The notes under the pieces were generated by a model, which did not search any database, was not told where the DNA came from, and was given only the letters and a program-made list of their open reading frames with translations. Made by a program: the position numbers and the translations under genes. This document shows positions 1-7,007 of a DNA stretch of 7,249 nt, piece after piece. Position 1 is the stretch's first letter, and each line of letters starts with the position of its first letter. Origin of the DNA: Candidatus Zixiibacteriota bacterium (GTDB lineage: Bacteria; Zixibacteria; MSB-5A5; JAABVY01); contig WJIM01000102.1 in assembly GCA_014730285.1 (NCBI GenBank), positions 1 to 7,249 of the forward strand. Direction: 5' to 3'.

Positions 1-807
1 ATTGCCGATTTCGAAATCACCGAGAAAATGCTCTCCTCGTTTATCAAAAAAGTCGTCAAGCATAAATATCTGATGAAGCCCCGTATTTTGATCTCGGTAC
101 CGTCCGGTATCACCGAGGTCGAAAAGCGTGCTGTCCGCGACTCGGCTGAAAATGCCGGCGCGCGCGAAGTCTATTTGATTCACGAGCCGATGGCTGCGGC
201 TATCGGTGTCGGCCTTCCGGTCGATCAGCCCTCGGGCATAATGATAATAGATATCGGCGGCGGCACCTCGGAGATTGCGGTTATCGCGCTTTACGGCATT
301 GTCAATAATAAGTCGATCCGTATCGCCGGGGATGAGATAAATGAATCGATTGTGATGTATTTGAAGAAGAATTATAATCTGCTGATTGGCGAACTTACCG
401 CCGAGGAAATAAAGATAAAAATTGGATCGGCATTTCCTATGGAACGCGAGGAGTCGGTTGAGATAAAGGGGCGCGACCTGGTAGCCGGCGTACCCAAGAA
501 TATGAAAATATCCTCGGCCCAGGTGCGGGAAGCCCTGACCGAGCCGATTGAAGCTATTATCGAAGCAGTACGGCTTTCGCTGGAGGCCACTCCGCCCGAG
601 CTGGCATCGGATATTCTCGACCGCGGTATCGTTTTGACCGGCGGCGGCGCCCTCCTGCGCGGGCTTGCCAAGCGCATCCGGCACGAGACCAACCTGCCGG
701 TTTATGTCGCCGATGACCCGATGACATGTGTAGCCCGCGGCACCGGAAGCGTGCTCGAAAATATGAATGCCTTCAGCAAGGTTTTGATCAGATCCCGCAA
801 TGATTGA
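1..807 (+). CDS. mreB: Rod shape-determining protein MreB, 5'-truncated by the window edge
   Basis: Actin-like ATPase that forms membrane-associated filaments and guides lateral cell-wall synthesis in rod-shaped cells. The reading frame is open from base 1 and gives 268 visible residues. An internal ATG at 28 is not the real start, because the preceding codons (IADFEITEK) already match MreB. Against the E. coli protein, which I recall as 347 residues, about 80 N-terminal residues are missing, including the phosphate-1 loop and any membrane-binding N-terminus. Visible signatures are VPSGITEVEKRAVRDSA, HEPMAAAIG, the phosphate-2 loop DIGGGTSE (visible residues 84-91, bases 250-273), GELTAEEIKIKIGSA, PPELASDI, and the adenosine loop LTGGGALLRGL (around base 634). 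The C-terminus is complete and ends in TGA at 805. The next gene is rnr, not mreC, which is the usual partner. Identity is very secure. Confidence 0.97.
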   Translation: MADFEITEKMLSSFIKKVVKHKYLMKPRILISVPSGITEVEKRAVRDSAENAGAREVYLIHEPMAAAIGVGLPVDQPSGIMIIDIGGGTSEIAVIALYGIVNNKSIRIAGDEINESIVMYLKKNYNLLIGELTAEEIKIKIGSAFPMEREESVEIKGRDLVAGVPKNMKISSAQVREALTEPIEAIIEAVRLSLEATPPELASDILDRGIVLTGGGALLRGLAKRIRHETNLPVYVADDPMTCVARGTGSVLENMNAFSKVLIRSRND

Positions 808-809
808 TC

Positions 810-836
810 TTCAGGCGCGCCTCAAAAATCCCTGAA
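810..836 (+). terminator. Weak inverted repeat after mreB, possible terminator or attenuating hairpin
   Basis: TTCAGG (810-815) and CCTGAA (831-836) can pair as a 6-bp stem with a 15-base loop, three bases after the mreB stop. The following bases (TTAATTT) are only a loose T-rich tail, so this is a poor intrinsic terminator. The loop side also holds a perfect 10-base palindrome, AGGCGCGCCT (813-822), which could compete with the longer stem. It may mark the mreB/rnr boundary, or be chance. Confidence 0.25.
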
Positions 837-840
837 TTAA

Positions 841-872
841 TTTGACTTTATATTCTGCTGTCCTTAATTTCA
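841..872 (+). promoter_or_regulatory. Candidate promoter upstream of rnr
   Basis: TTGACT (842-847) matches a sigma-70 -35 box at five of six positions. A poor -10 candidate, TAATTT (865-870), lies 17 bases downstream. The same stretch also resembles the Bacteroidetes primary promoter (TTTG, about 20 bases, then TAnnTTTG): TTTG at 841-844 and TAATTTCA at 865-872. Against it, the start point would fall at about 876-880, on top of the ribosome binding site, leaving a leader of only about ten bases. It sits in the only real gap of the window, so it is the best position for a promoter, but the match is weak. Confidence 0.25.
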
Positions 873-887
873 AGCAAAGGGTTTGAC

Positions 888-3053
888 ATGGATATAACTG
901 CAGAGAAAATAGTAGCTTACGTTTCCAAAGAAAATTACCGTCCGGTGAGGCCCCGCGAACTCGCCAAAGAGATGAAAATCCCCGAAAAGCAGTACCGCAA
1001 ATTCAGGCGTATGATCAAGGATTTGATCTCTGACGGCGAACTGGTAAAAATACGCGGGGGACGGATCGGCCCGCCGGGAAAGATGAGTCTCAAGGTCGGT
1101 AAAATCCAGATCACTCAGAAGGGCTTTGCTTTCCTGATGCCGGATGACGGCGGGGACGAAATATATATTCGCGCCAATGATACCAAGACCGCCTTAAACG
1201 GCGATAAAGTCGTGGTCAGGGTCAAGCCCTATAAAACGCCCGGCAAAAAGGCCGAGGGCGAGGTCGTTAAGGTTCTCGAACGCGCCCGTACCACGATAGT
1301 GGGTACTTATCACTCATCCAAATATTTCGAATATATCGAGCCGGACGATCCCTCATTCAAACGTGACGTTTACATCATGCCCGACCATGGCCTTTCACCC
1401 AAGGACGGCCAAAAAGTCGCGGTTATGCTTAAGGAATGGAAGAATCAGTTCCTTAATCCCGAGGGCAAACTTATCGAGGTTCTGGGATTTCCGCATGAGG
1501 CCGGAGTCGATGTCTTAAGTGTAATAAAAAAATATGAACTGCCATTGGAATTCCAGGCACCCGTTTTAAGGGAAGCCTCGAAAGTCAAATATGGTGTTAC
1601 TCAGGCAGAAATCAAGAAACGCCACGATTTCCGTGACCAGGTGACATTTACCATAGATCCCGCCGATGCAAAAGATTTCGATGATGCTCTTTCTCTCAGA
1701 AAAAACGGCAAAGGCAACTATCTGGTAGGCGTACATATAGCCGATGTCTCACATTATGTTCGTGAGGGAGGCACACTCGACAAGGAGGCTCGCAACCGTG
1801 CCACATCGGTGTATCTGGTCGACCGCGTGCTGCCCATGCTTCCGGAGCATATCTCCAATGAAATATGCAGTCTCAAAGGTGGCGAGGAGCGGCTTACCTA
1901 TACCTGCGAAATGGAAATAACGCCCAAGGGCAATGTGACTAATTTCGAGATATTCAAATCCATTATAAAAAGTTCTGCCCGACTAAGCTATGACGAGGTG
2001 CAGGATTATTTCGATACTGCCGAGACCAACGGTGTGCCGACAGGGGTCGCCGAGGCTCTTGGGCCTCTGCGCGCCCTCGCCAAAAAGCTCCGCAAGCGCC
2101 GCTTCCAGCAGGGAAGCCTCGACTTCGATCTGCCCGAGCCTTTGGTCATTATGGATCAGAGCGGCGAGGTGATGGATGTAAGGGTGCGCCCCCGTAAAGA
2201 GAGCCATAAACTGATCGAGGAATTTATGCTCCTGGCCAACAAATGCGTGGCGATTCACTTCGTGCGCCTGGGCCTTCCCACACTATTTCGCGTCCACGAT
2301 CGTCCGGACCGAGATAAGATCAATGCTTTTCAGGAATTTGCGAAGTCGTTTGGCTACAATTTTAATTTTCCCGATCCGATCAAGCCCAAACATCTGGCGG
2401 ACTGCATACGAGAATTCGAGGATACACCTGAAGAGGACCTGATGAGTGAAATTCTTCTAAGATCACTGAAGAAGGCGCAGTACCAGCGCGAGAACATCGG
2501 CCATTTCGGGCTGGCCTTCGAGAATTATCTGCATTTCACATCTCCCATCAGGCGCTATCCGGATCTGATGGTACATCGGCTTCTGGCGGAGATCAAAAAT
2601 AAGAAGTATCCGGGCGAGCGTATGGCCTCGGTGTTACAGCTTCTCGATCGTGTGGGACGGCACAGTACCGACATGGAGATTATTGCCGAGAGGGCGGAGC
2701 GTGAAACGATCAAAATAAAGCAGGTGCTTTATCTTTCCAAGCAGGTTGGTAATATCTATGAAGGCATAATATCCGGTATCACTTCAGGCGGATTTTTCGT
2801 AAGGCTCCTGCAATTCTCGGCCGAGGGTATGGTGCGTTTGTCTTTGATGGAGGATGATTATTACTATGTCGACATGGAGCGATACGAAATCAGAGGCCGT
2901 CACAAAAAGAAAAGCTATCGGCTGGGAGATAAGATTTTTGTGCAGATCGTCGATGTCGATCTGGTGTTTTACAGAATCGATTTGAAGCTGGTTGAAAACG
3001 ACAAACCGGCCAAAGGCAAGAAGGTGAAAAAAGCCAGAAAACGGCGCAAGTAG
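888..3053 (+). CDS. rnr: Ribonuclease R (RNB/RNase II family 3'-5' exoribonuclease)
   Basis: Processive 3'-5' exoribonuclease that degrades structured RNA and takes part in mRNA and rRNA turnover in the cytoplasm. The product is 721 residues, complete and typical for RNase R. Domain order: N-terminal winged helix (about 5-62), cold-shock/OB domains (about 68-114 and 135-200, the first with GKIQITQKGFAFLMPDD), the RNB catalytic domain (about 245-570), an S1 domain (about 618-700), and a lysine/arginine-rich tail (706-721). The metal-binding cluster is TIDPADAKDFDDAL, with Asp257, Asp263, Asp265 and Asp266 in the positions of the four catalytic aspartates. Also present are GVHIADVSHYV, the FTSPIRRYPDLMVHR motif (about 550-564) and AERAERE. 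The ATG at 888 has a good AAAGGG site (876-881) six bases upstream, and the winged helix begins right after it. The basic tail is common in RNase R and aids binding to structured RNA or ribosomes. The next gene starts seven bases after the TAG stop. Confidence 0.97.
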   Translation: MDITAEKIVAYVSKENYRPVRPRELAKEMKIPEKQYRKFRRMIKDLISDGELVKIRGGRIGPPGKMSLKVGKIQITQKGFAFLMPDDGGDEIYIRANDTKTALNGDKVVVRVKPYKTPGKKAEGEVVKVLERARTTIVGTYHSSKYFEYIEPDDPSFKRDVYIMPDHGLSPKDGQKVAVMLKEWKNQFLNPEGKLIEVLGFPHEAGVDVLSVIKKYELPLEFQAPVLREASKVKYGVTQAEIKKRHDFRDQVTFTIDPADAKDFDDALSLRKNGKGNYLVGVHIADVSHYVREGGTLDKEARNRATSVYLVDRVLPMLPEHISNEICSLKGGEERLTYTCEMEITPKGNVTNFEIFKSIIKSSARLSYDEVQDYFDTAETNGVPTGVAEALGPLRALAKKLRKRRFQQGSLDFDLPEPLVIMDQSGEVMDVRVRPRKESHKLIEEFMLLANKCVAIHFVRLGLPTLFRVHDRPDRDKINAFQEFAKSFGYNFNFPDPIKPKHLADCIREFEDTPEEDLMSEILLRSLKKAQYQRENIGHFGLAFENYLHFTSPIRRYPDLMVHRLLAEIKNKKYPGERMASVLQLLDRVGRHSTDMEIIAERAERETIKIKQVLYLSKQVGNIYEGIISGITSGGFFVRLLQFSAEGMVRLSLMEDDYYYVDMERYEIRGRHKKKSYRLGDKIFVQIVDVDLVFYRIDLKLVENDKPAKGKKVKKARKRRK

Positions 3054-3060
3054 AAGAAAA

Positions 3061-4536
3061 ATGGATAATGGTTTTTCAATTTGGATTTTGTCACAACGGC
3101 CTGAGATTTTCGAATGGCGCGACCGCGATCTATGGCCTGACGGCTACAATGTCGTTGTCTTCGAGCAGCTCGACCTGCTTTTAAATAATCTGGAAGGCCG
3201 CAATCCCGATTTTATCCTTCTGGATTGGGAGATTATCAACCAGAACGCCCATCCAATCGCATCGAAACTATCACGAGAATCACCATTAAGTGAATTGTAC
3301 CTGATCTTTCTTCCTGAGGGGAACAGCATTTACGATGATCTCAGTGCATGGAATCTTTCCGGCGCATACCCGCCCGACTATTCCTCTCATAATCTGCGAG
3401 AAAAGATGCGGGAGAATGTCGACCTAAAGAAGATTCTGAACAGCAGCGGGATTATCGGACGCTCGGCACATCATAAGCGCATGGCCTCGGTTTTAAGGCA
3501 GATTTCTCCTACCGATGCAACAGTGCTGATCACAGGCGAATCCGGCACCGGCAAGGAAATTCTGGCGCAGGCGATTCACTCCAATTCGGCCAGGAGCGAC
3601 AAGCCGTTTATATCGGTCAATGTCGCCGCTATATCCGAATCGGTTATGGAAAGCGAACTTTTTGGCCATGAGAAAGGTGCCTTCACAGGAGCTGATAAAC
3701 AGCGCGCCGGATATTTCGAGACAGCCTCGGGCGGGAGTATTTTTCTGGATGAGATCGGCGATTTTAAGCTCGACCTGCAGGCGCGATTATTAAGAGTGCT
3801 GGAACAGAAGACCTTTTTCCGCGTGGGCGGCAATGAGCAGATCAGGGCCGATGTCCGTGTAATCTGTGCCACCAACAAATATCTCAAGGACCTTGTGGAT
3901 GAGGGCAAGTTCAGAAACGATCTTTATTACCGCCTTTCGGTAATTCAGATTAATACCGAGCCGTTGCGGAACCTTCCAGAGGACGTTCACCCACTGGCTG
4001 TTTATTTCCTTCAGGAACTCAAGCCCGATCTGGGGGAAATCGAAATTGATTCCGATGCTGTCACGCTTCTGGAACGATACAGCTGGCCCGGTAATGTCCG
4101 TGAGTTGAAAAATTTTATTCATTCCACTGCCTATCTCTCCCGCGAGAAACGAATTACCTCCTATGATGTAGAAGAGTTCATTCGCAAGGCCGCGCGCCAG
4201 AACCGCTCTTTGCCTGTGGTGACCGGTAAAAGCAGTGAGCAGGCTGATTTTGAGATGATTTATCGTGCACTTCTGAGTCTGGCACGGGAGGTGGCCGAGA
4301 TGAAGGACCTTCTGGTTCAATCTGCGAATCATCGGGAGGCTCCTGTCGAGAACATGCATACTCACGACAAGGAGATGGAGGTAACTCCGCAGGTTCAGAC
4401 CCTGCAGGAGATGGAAAAAGAAATGATTGAAAGGGCGCTCGAGGCGGCCTCATCGAATAGAAAACTGGCCGCTCAATATCTTGGAATTGGTGAGAGGACG
4501 CTGTATCGTAAGTTAAAGGAGTACGGTTTAAGCTAA
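3061..4536 (+). CDS. Sigma-54-dependent transcriptional activator with degenerate receiver-like N-terminus, AAA+ and Fis HTH domains
   Basis: Bacterial enhancer-binding protein that uses ATP to open sigma-54 RNA polymerase promoters. The product is 491 residues. Residues 1-118 have the alpha/beta rhythm of a response-regulator receiver, with Asp55 in FILLDWEI where the phosphorylated Asp would sit. However, the acidic pair after strand 1 is absent (IWILSQRPE) and the usual lysine near the end is missing (GAYPPDYSSH). The AAA+ domain (about 130-375) is intact: Walker A GESGTGKE (159-166), sigma-54-contacting GAFTGA (206-211), Walker B IFLDEIGD (227-234), arginine-finger region FRNDLYYRL (284-292) and sensor II WPGNVRELKN (342-351). 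Next come a helical, coiled-coil-like segment (396-420) and a Fis-type HTH (about 465-488, RKLAAQYLGIGERTLYRKL). It begins seven bases after rnr with only a weak AGAAG site (3052-3056), which suggests translational coupling. Family is certain; targets and signal are unknown. The close downstream envelope genes are candidate targets by position only. Confidence 0.93.
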   Translation: MDNGFSIWILSQRPEIFEWRDRDLWPDGYNVVVFEQLDLLLNNLEGRNPDFILLDWEIINQNAHPIASKLSRESPLSELYLIFLPEGNSIYDDLSAWNLSGAYPPDYSSHNLREKMRENVDLKKILNSSGIIGRSAHHKRMASVLRQISPTDATVLITGESGTGKEILAQAIHSNSARSDKPFISVNVAAISESVMESELFGHEKGAFTGADKQRAGYFETASGGSIFLDEIGDFKLDLQARLLRVLEQKTFFRVGGNEQIRADVRVICATNKYLKDLVDEGKFRNDLYYRLSVIQINTEPLRNLPEDVHPLAVYFLQELKPDLGEIEIDSDAVTLLERYSWPGNVRELKNFIHSTAYLSREKRITSYDVEEFIRKAARQNRSLPVVTGKSSEQADFEMIYRALLSLAREVAEMKDLLVQSANHREAPVENMHTHDKEMEVTPQVQTLQEMEKEMIERALEAASSNRKLAAQYLGIGERTLYRKLKEYGLS

Positions 4537-4537
4537 C

Positions 4538-4546
4538 GGGGGGTGA
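4538..4546 (+). promoter_or_regulatory. Ribosome binding site that supports a CTG start at 4550
   Basis: GGGGGGTGA lies just after the TAA stop of the activator gene (4534-4536) and is a strong purine-rich match to the anti-Shine-Dalgarno sequence (AGGAGGTGA type). The G-run ends six bases before CTG at 4550, an ideal distance. It is too far (about 60 bases) from the first ordinary in-frame start, TTG at 4604. It touches the out-of-frame GTG at 4543 directly, so it would be badly placed for that codon. Confidence 0.6.
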
Positions 4547-4549
4547 AAT

Positions 4550-6175
4550 CTGAGACTGGTTCTCTTATTTCTGCTCCTCATCACATCTGTCGCGAAACCG
4601 GCATTGATAAATACGTATCTTCTCGATTCGCAGTCAGAACTGGATTATCTTTTCCAGTCGGGCCAGATTGATGAAGAGCAGTACAGGCTTCTTGACGAGT
4701 TCTTCTCCGCCATGCCGTATCCGGCGGTGCGCGAGGATGAGCGCCTTCTGGATGCTATCATCCGGCAGTACCCGGAGCTCGAGATTTTTGGCGACAGCTT
4801 AAATGAGCTTGAGCTTCAGGATTTGAGTATGGATAAATCCGATGCCGACGGCCTGCTTCAGAAGCTGGAATCCGCCTTTTCCTACCGTATTTATCATGAC
4901 CTCGATCAGGATAAATCCAGACGGCAGCTTATGACACTCTCGGGAAAATATACAGGGGATTTTGTTTATTACCTGCAAATGGAGAAAGATATATCCGGCG
5001 AGGATTACTATTTTCGCAAAAGATATGTTCGTTATGACCACGACAGGTTGAATCTTGAAGCAGGCAATTTTAATCCGAGATGGGGTATGGGTGTCAGTCT
5101 GGGATATCATTCCGATTTTCTTGAAAGAGAGGGCTTACCCTATAAATCCGCACTTTTCCCGCAGCTTGGCAAATTTAACGGAATTCGCCTGCAGTATAAA
5201 TCCAATTTATCGCCTGTGGCCATGCTTTCCTACGACAGATCGAATAATGTACGCGGAAGGCTGGCCGCCCTTGGGACAGAGTATCGATATAAGAATATGA
5301 ATGCAGGTCTTATAGGCAGCTATTTTGAAATTGAGAATTTTGCGAATGGCAGAGCATATTCAGACCTGATTCTCGGCGCGATCTTTGAATATAAATCCGC
5401 ATATTATGATTTCGAATATGAAATATCTCAGAGTAATGGTAATTATTTCGCATACTGCTTTGACTTAAAGCGCAAATTCGAAAAAGGGCAAATGTCGATT
5501 TCAGGCTGGAAATACCCGCATGGTTATATCAATCCTTACGGCTCCGGACGTGCCAATTCCGATTACAAAACGATTGAGATTGAGAACACCGGTCTGGAAT
5601 ATGCTTCCCGACAGAATGGTGAATGGGGTGTCTGGGCCAGATCGTCATACTATATCTTCGGAAGGCATCTTACTTCTATATCCGCCAGTTACTGGAGTGA
5701 TGCCGGAGAAGAAGAGAAATTTAGGATGAAGATTTCGGAACGGTTCAAACTTTCAAATCAGTTCGAGACTGAGTTAACTTATCTTTGGGGTGATGACAAT
5801 ATCGGCGGTGATTATGGCTATCGCCAGCATCTGAGGATGGATATCTTTTATCGAGGGTCGCTTAAAACCAGGCTGCGGCTTTCGGGTGAATTGAAGCGGG
5901 TCTATTATTCTTACGGCAGGCGCGATTATATTCGTGCCGAGCTGAAAGGGATATTTCCGATTGTGGATAAGATAAATTCTATTGTCAAATTCAGCCGGAT
6001 TGATTATGATATGACTGACGGTTCGCCCGGGTACTGGCTTATATACCTGAGCGAAAATATTCAATTCGGAGATCACATCTATCTTCGAGCGGTAATGGAC
6101 AGCAGAGAAGGACAGAAATATAACCTGATTGATTCGGCACGGTTCAATCTGCTGGTAACATTATTGACAGGGTAG
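4550..6175 (+). CDS. Predicted outer-membrane beta-barrel protein with N-terminal helical domain
   Basis: Function unknown; probably an outer-membrane barrel. From CTG 4550 the product is 541 residues. The first conventional in-frame start, TTG 4604, gives 523 but loses the signal peptide. The codons 4550-4603 encode (M)RLVLLFLLLITSVAKPA, a clear export signal with likely cleavage after SVA (residue 15). An in-frame TGA at 4544 excludes any start further upstream. Residues about 25-108 are acidic and helical (LDYLFQSGQIDEEQYRLLDEF, then RLLDAIIRQYPELEIFG). From about residue 112 to the end the protein is a run of short amphipathic, tyrosine-rich strands with turns such as NGNY and GSGR, typical of a barrel. 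EKDISGE (145-151) and GNFNPRWGMG (172-181) recall, from memory, the barrel part of large helix-hairpin-helix/barrel proteins of Bacteroidetes, although no clear helix-hairpin-helix motif is visible here. The C-terminus (NLLVTLLTG) lacks the usual final aromatic residue. The lamin-tail gene follows after one base. Barrel call is fairly sure; subfamily is tentative. Confidence 0.75.
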   Translation: MRLVLLFLLLITSVAKPALINTYLLDSQSELDYLFQSGQIDEEQYRLLDEFFSAMPYPAVREDERLLDAIIRQYPELEIFGDSLNELELQDLSMDKSDADGLLQKLESAFSYRIYHDLDQDKSRRQLMTLSGKYTGDFVYYLQMEKDISGEDYYFRKRYVRYDHDRLNLEAGNFNPRWGMGVSLGYHSDFLEREGLPYKSALFPQLGKFNGIRLQYKSNLSPVAMLSYDRSNNVRGRLAALGTEYRYKNMNAGLIGSYFEIENFANGRAYSDLILGAIFEYKSAYYDFEYEISQSNGNYFAYCFDLKRKFEKGQMSISGWKYPHGYINPYGSGRANSDYKTIEIENTGLEYASRQNGEWGVWARSSYYIFGRHLTSISASYWSDAGEEEKFRMKISERFKLSNQFETELTYLWGDDNIGGDYGYRQHLRMDIFYRGSLKTRLRLSGELKRVYYSYGRRDYIRAELKGIFPIVDKINSIVKFSRIDYDMTDGSPGYWLIYLSENIQFGDHIYLRAVMDSREGQKYNLIDSARFNLLVTLLTG

Positions 6176-6176
6176 C

Positions 6177-7007
6177 ATGCGCACCTTAGCGATTGTATTT
6201 GTAATACTGCTGATATTTTCGGAAGCCCTTTGCGGCCAGATTCTGATTACTGAGTTTCTGGCCGATCCGGACGATCCGCTGGAATCAGAATGGGTCGAGA
6301 TTTACAACTTCTCGGATGATCCGGTTAATCTTGAAGGATGGTCGCTGTGCGATCTGGTGGGATGCTCGGAAATCGACAGTATAAGCATTGAACCGCAAAG
6401 CTATTTTGTGCTCTGTCATGATGAAGATGCATTCAGGTCATATTACACCGATTTTGCGGACGGCCTGTTCGAAGTCTCCTCGTGGCGTGCTTTGAATAAT
6501 TCCGGCGACCTGATTCTTCTTCTGACTCCAGACAGCATGACTGCCGATTCAGTGGAGTATAATTCAGGCAATGGCAATAATATATCATGGGAGCGGGTAT
6601 CCTTCGATTCGCCCGGATGGAACAGCGCCAACTGGCATCCCTCGCTGGATATTTCCGGCTCGACTCCGGGAAGAATTAACTCGGTTCACGGCGGATTTCC
6701 CTCCGATTTCAAATTAAATCTCGTAAACAAGCTGATTTATCCCGGATGCGGATGTGAGCATGAGTATCTGAAGATCGATATTGAAATGCCGAGGGAATGC
6801 TATCTGACTCTTGATATCTACTCTCTCAAAGGCCGCAAACTTTTCACGATCTTTGATGAGCAGATGCTTGCCTCCGGTGAGTACAGCTATGACGGCCGCA
6901 GGTCGGACGGCAATTTTCTTGAGGTGGGTATGTACATCCTTCAGGCGCACCTAACAGGCACATGCGATTATTCGGAAGAATATGTTTTCGGGGTGGTGAA
7001 GCAATGA
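6177..7007 (+). CDS. Secreted lamin-tail-domain (LTD) protein with FlgD/sorting-like C-terminal domain
   Basis: Exported protein of 276 residues; exact role unknown. Residues 1-20 form a signal peptide (MRTLAIVFVILLIFSEALCG). Cys19 does not fit a lipobox well, since Leu is at -1, so ordinary signal peptidase I cleavage is more likely. Residues 21-170 are a bacterial lamin tail domain, an immunoglobulin-like fold found in many secreted proteins. The signatures are ILITEFLADPDDPLESEWVEIYN, NLEGWSL, IEPQSYFVLC, LNNSGDLILLL, the SWER segment and the closing STPGRIN. Residues about 178-276 resemble FlgD Ig-like or type IX secretion C-terminal domains: LTLDIYSLKGRKL, then SGEYSYDGR, then VGMYILQAHL. 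The mature protein has seven cysteines (58, 63, 80, 191, 193, 208, 263), which may form disulfides. ATG 6177 is one base after the barrel stop, with ACAGGG (6167-6172) as its binding site. Its last codons overlap the next gene by four bases (ATGA). LTD call is strong; the sorting-domain reading is an inference. Confidence 0.88.
   Translation: MRTLAIVFVILLIFSEALCGQILITEFLADPDDPLESEWVEIYNFSDDPVNLEGWSLCDLVGCSEIDSISIEPQSYFVLCHDEDAFRSYYTDFADGLFEVSSWRALNNSGDLILLLTPDSMTADSVEYNSGNGNNISWERVSFDSPGWNSANWHPSLDISGSTPGRINSVHGGFPSDFKLNLVNKLIYPGCGCEHEYLKIDIEMPRECYLTLDIYSLKGRKLFTIFDEQMLASGEYSYDGRRSDGNFLEVGMYILQAHLTGTCDYSEEYVFGVVKQ

Noticed and set aside
372..692. Minus-strand open frame inside mreB
   Set aside because: The translation is low-complexity Arg/Ser/Ile-rich, fully opposite conserved MreB sequence, with no independent support.
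738..756. CGGCACCGGAAGCGTGCTC as a sigma-54 -24/-12 promoter
   Set aside because: The GC element is displaced from the required ten-base spacing and the site lies inside conserved mreB coding sequence.
813..822. AGGCGCGCCT palindrome as an operator
   Set aside because: A perfect 10-base GC-rich palindrome is noted, but no second copy is seen near a promoter, and at this length in a GC-rich tail it could be chance.
3790..4365. Long minus-strand open frame (191 codons) opposite the activator gene
   Set aside because: It lies antisense to the conserved AAA+ and linker coding sequence, has no recognisable domain and no clear binding site. The plus-strand protein is unmistakable, so this is a codon-bias shadow.
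4543..4545. GTG as the start codon of the barrel gene as the sequence stands
   Set aside because: It is in a different frame from the barrel. The frame it opens yields no signal-like or recognisable sequence, stops after a few dozen codons, and has no spacing from the G-run. It is kept only as part of the indel hypothesis.
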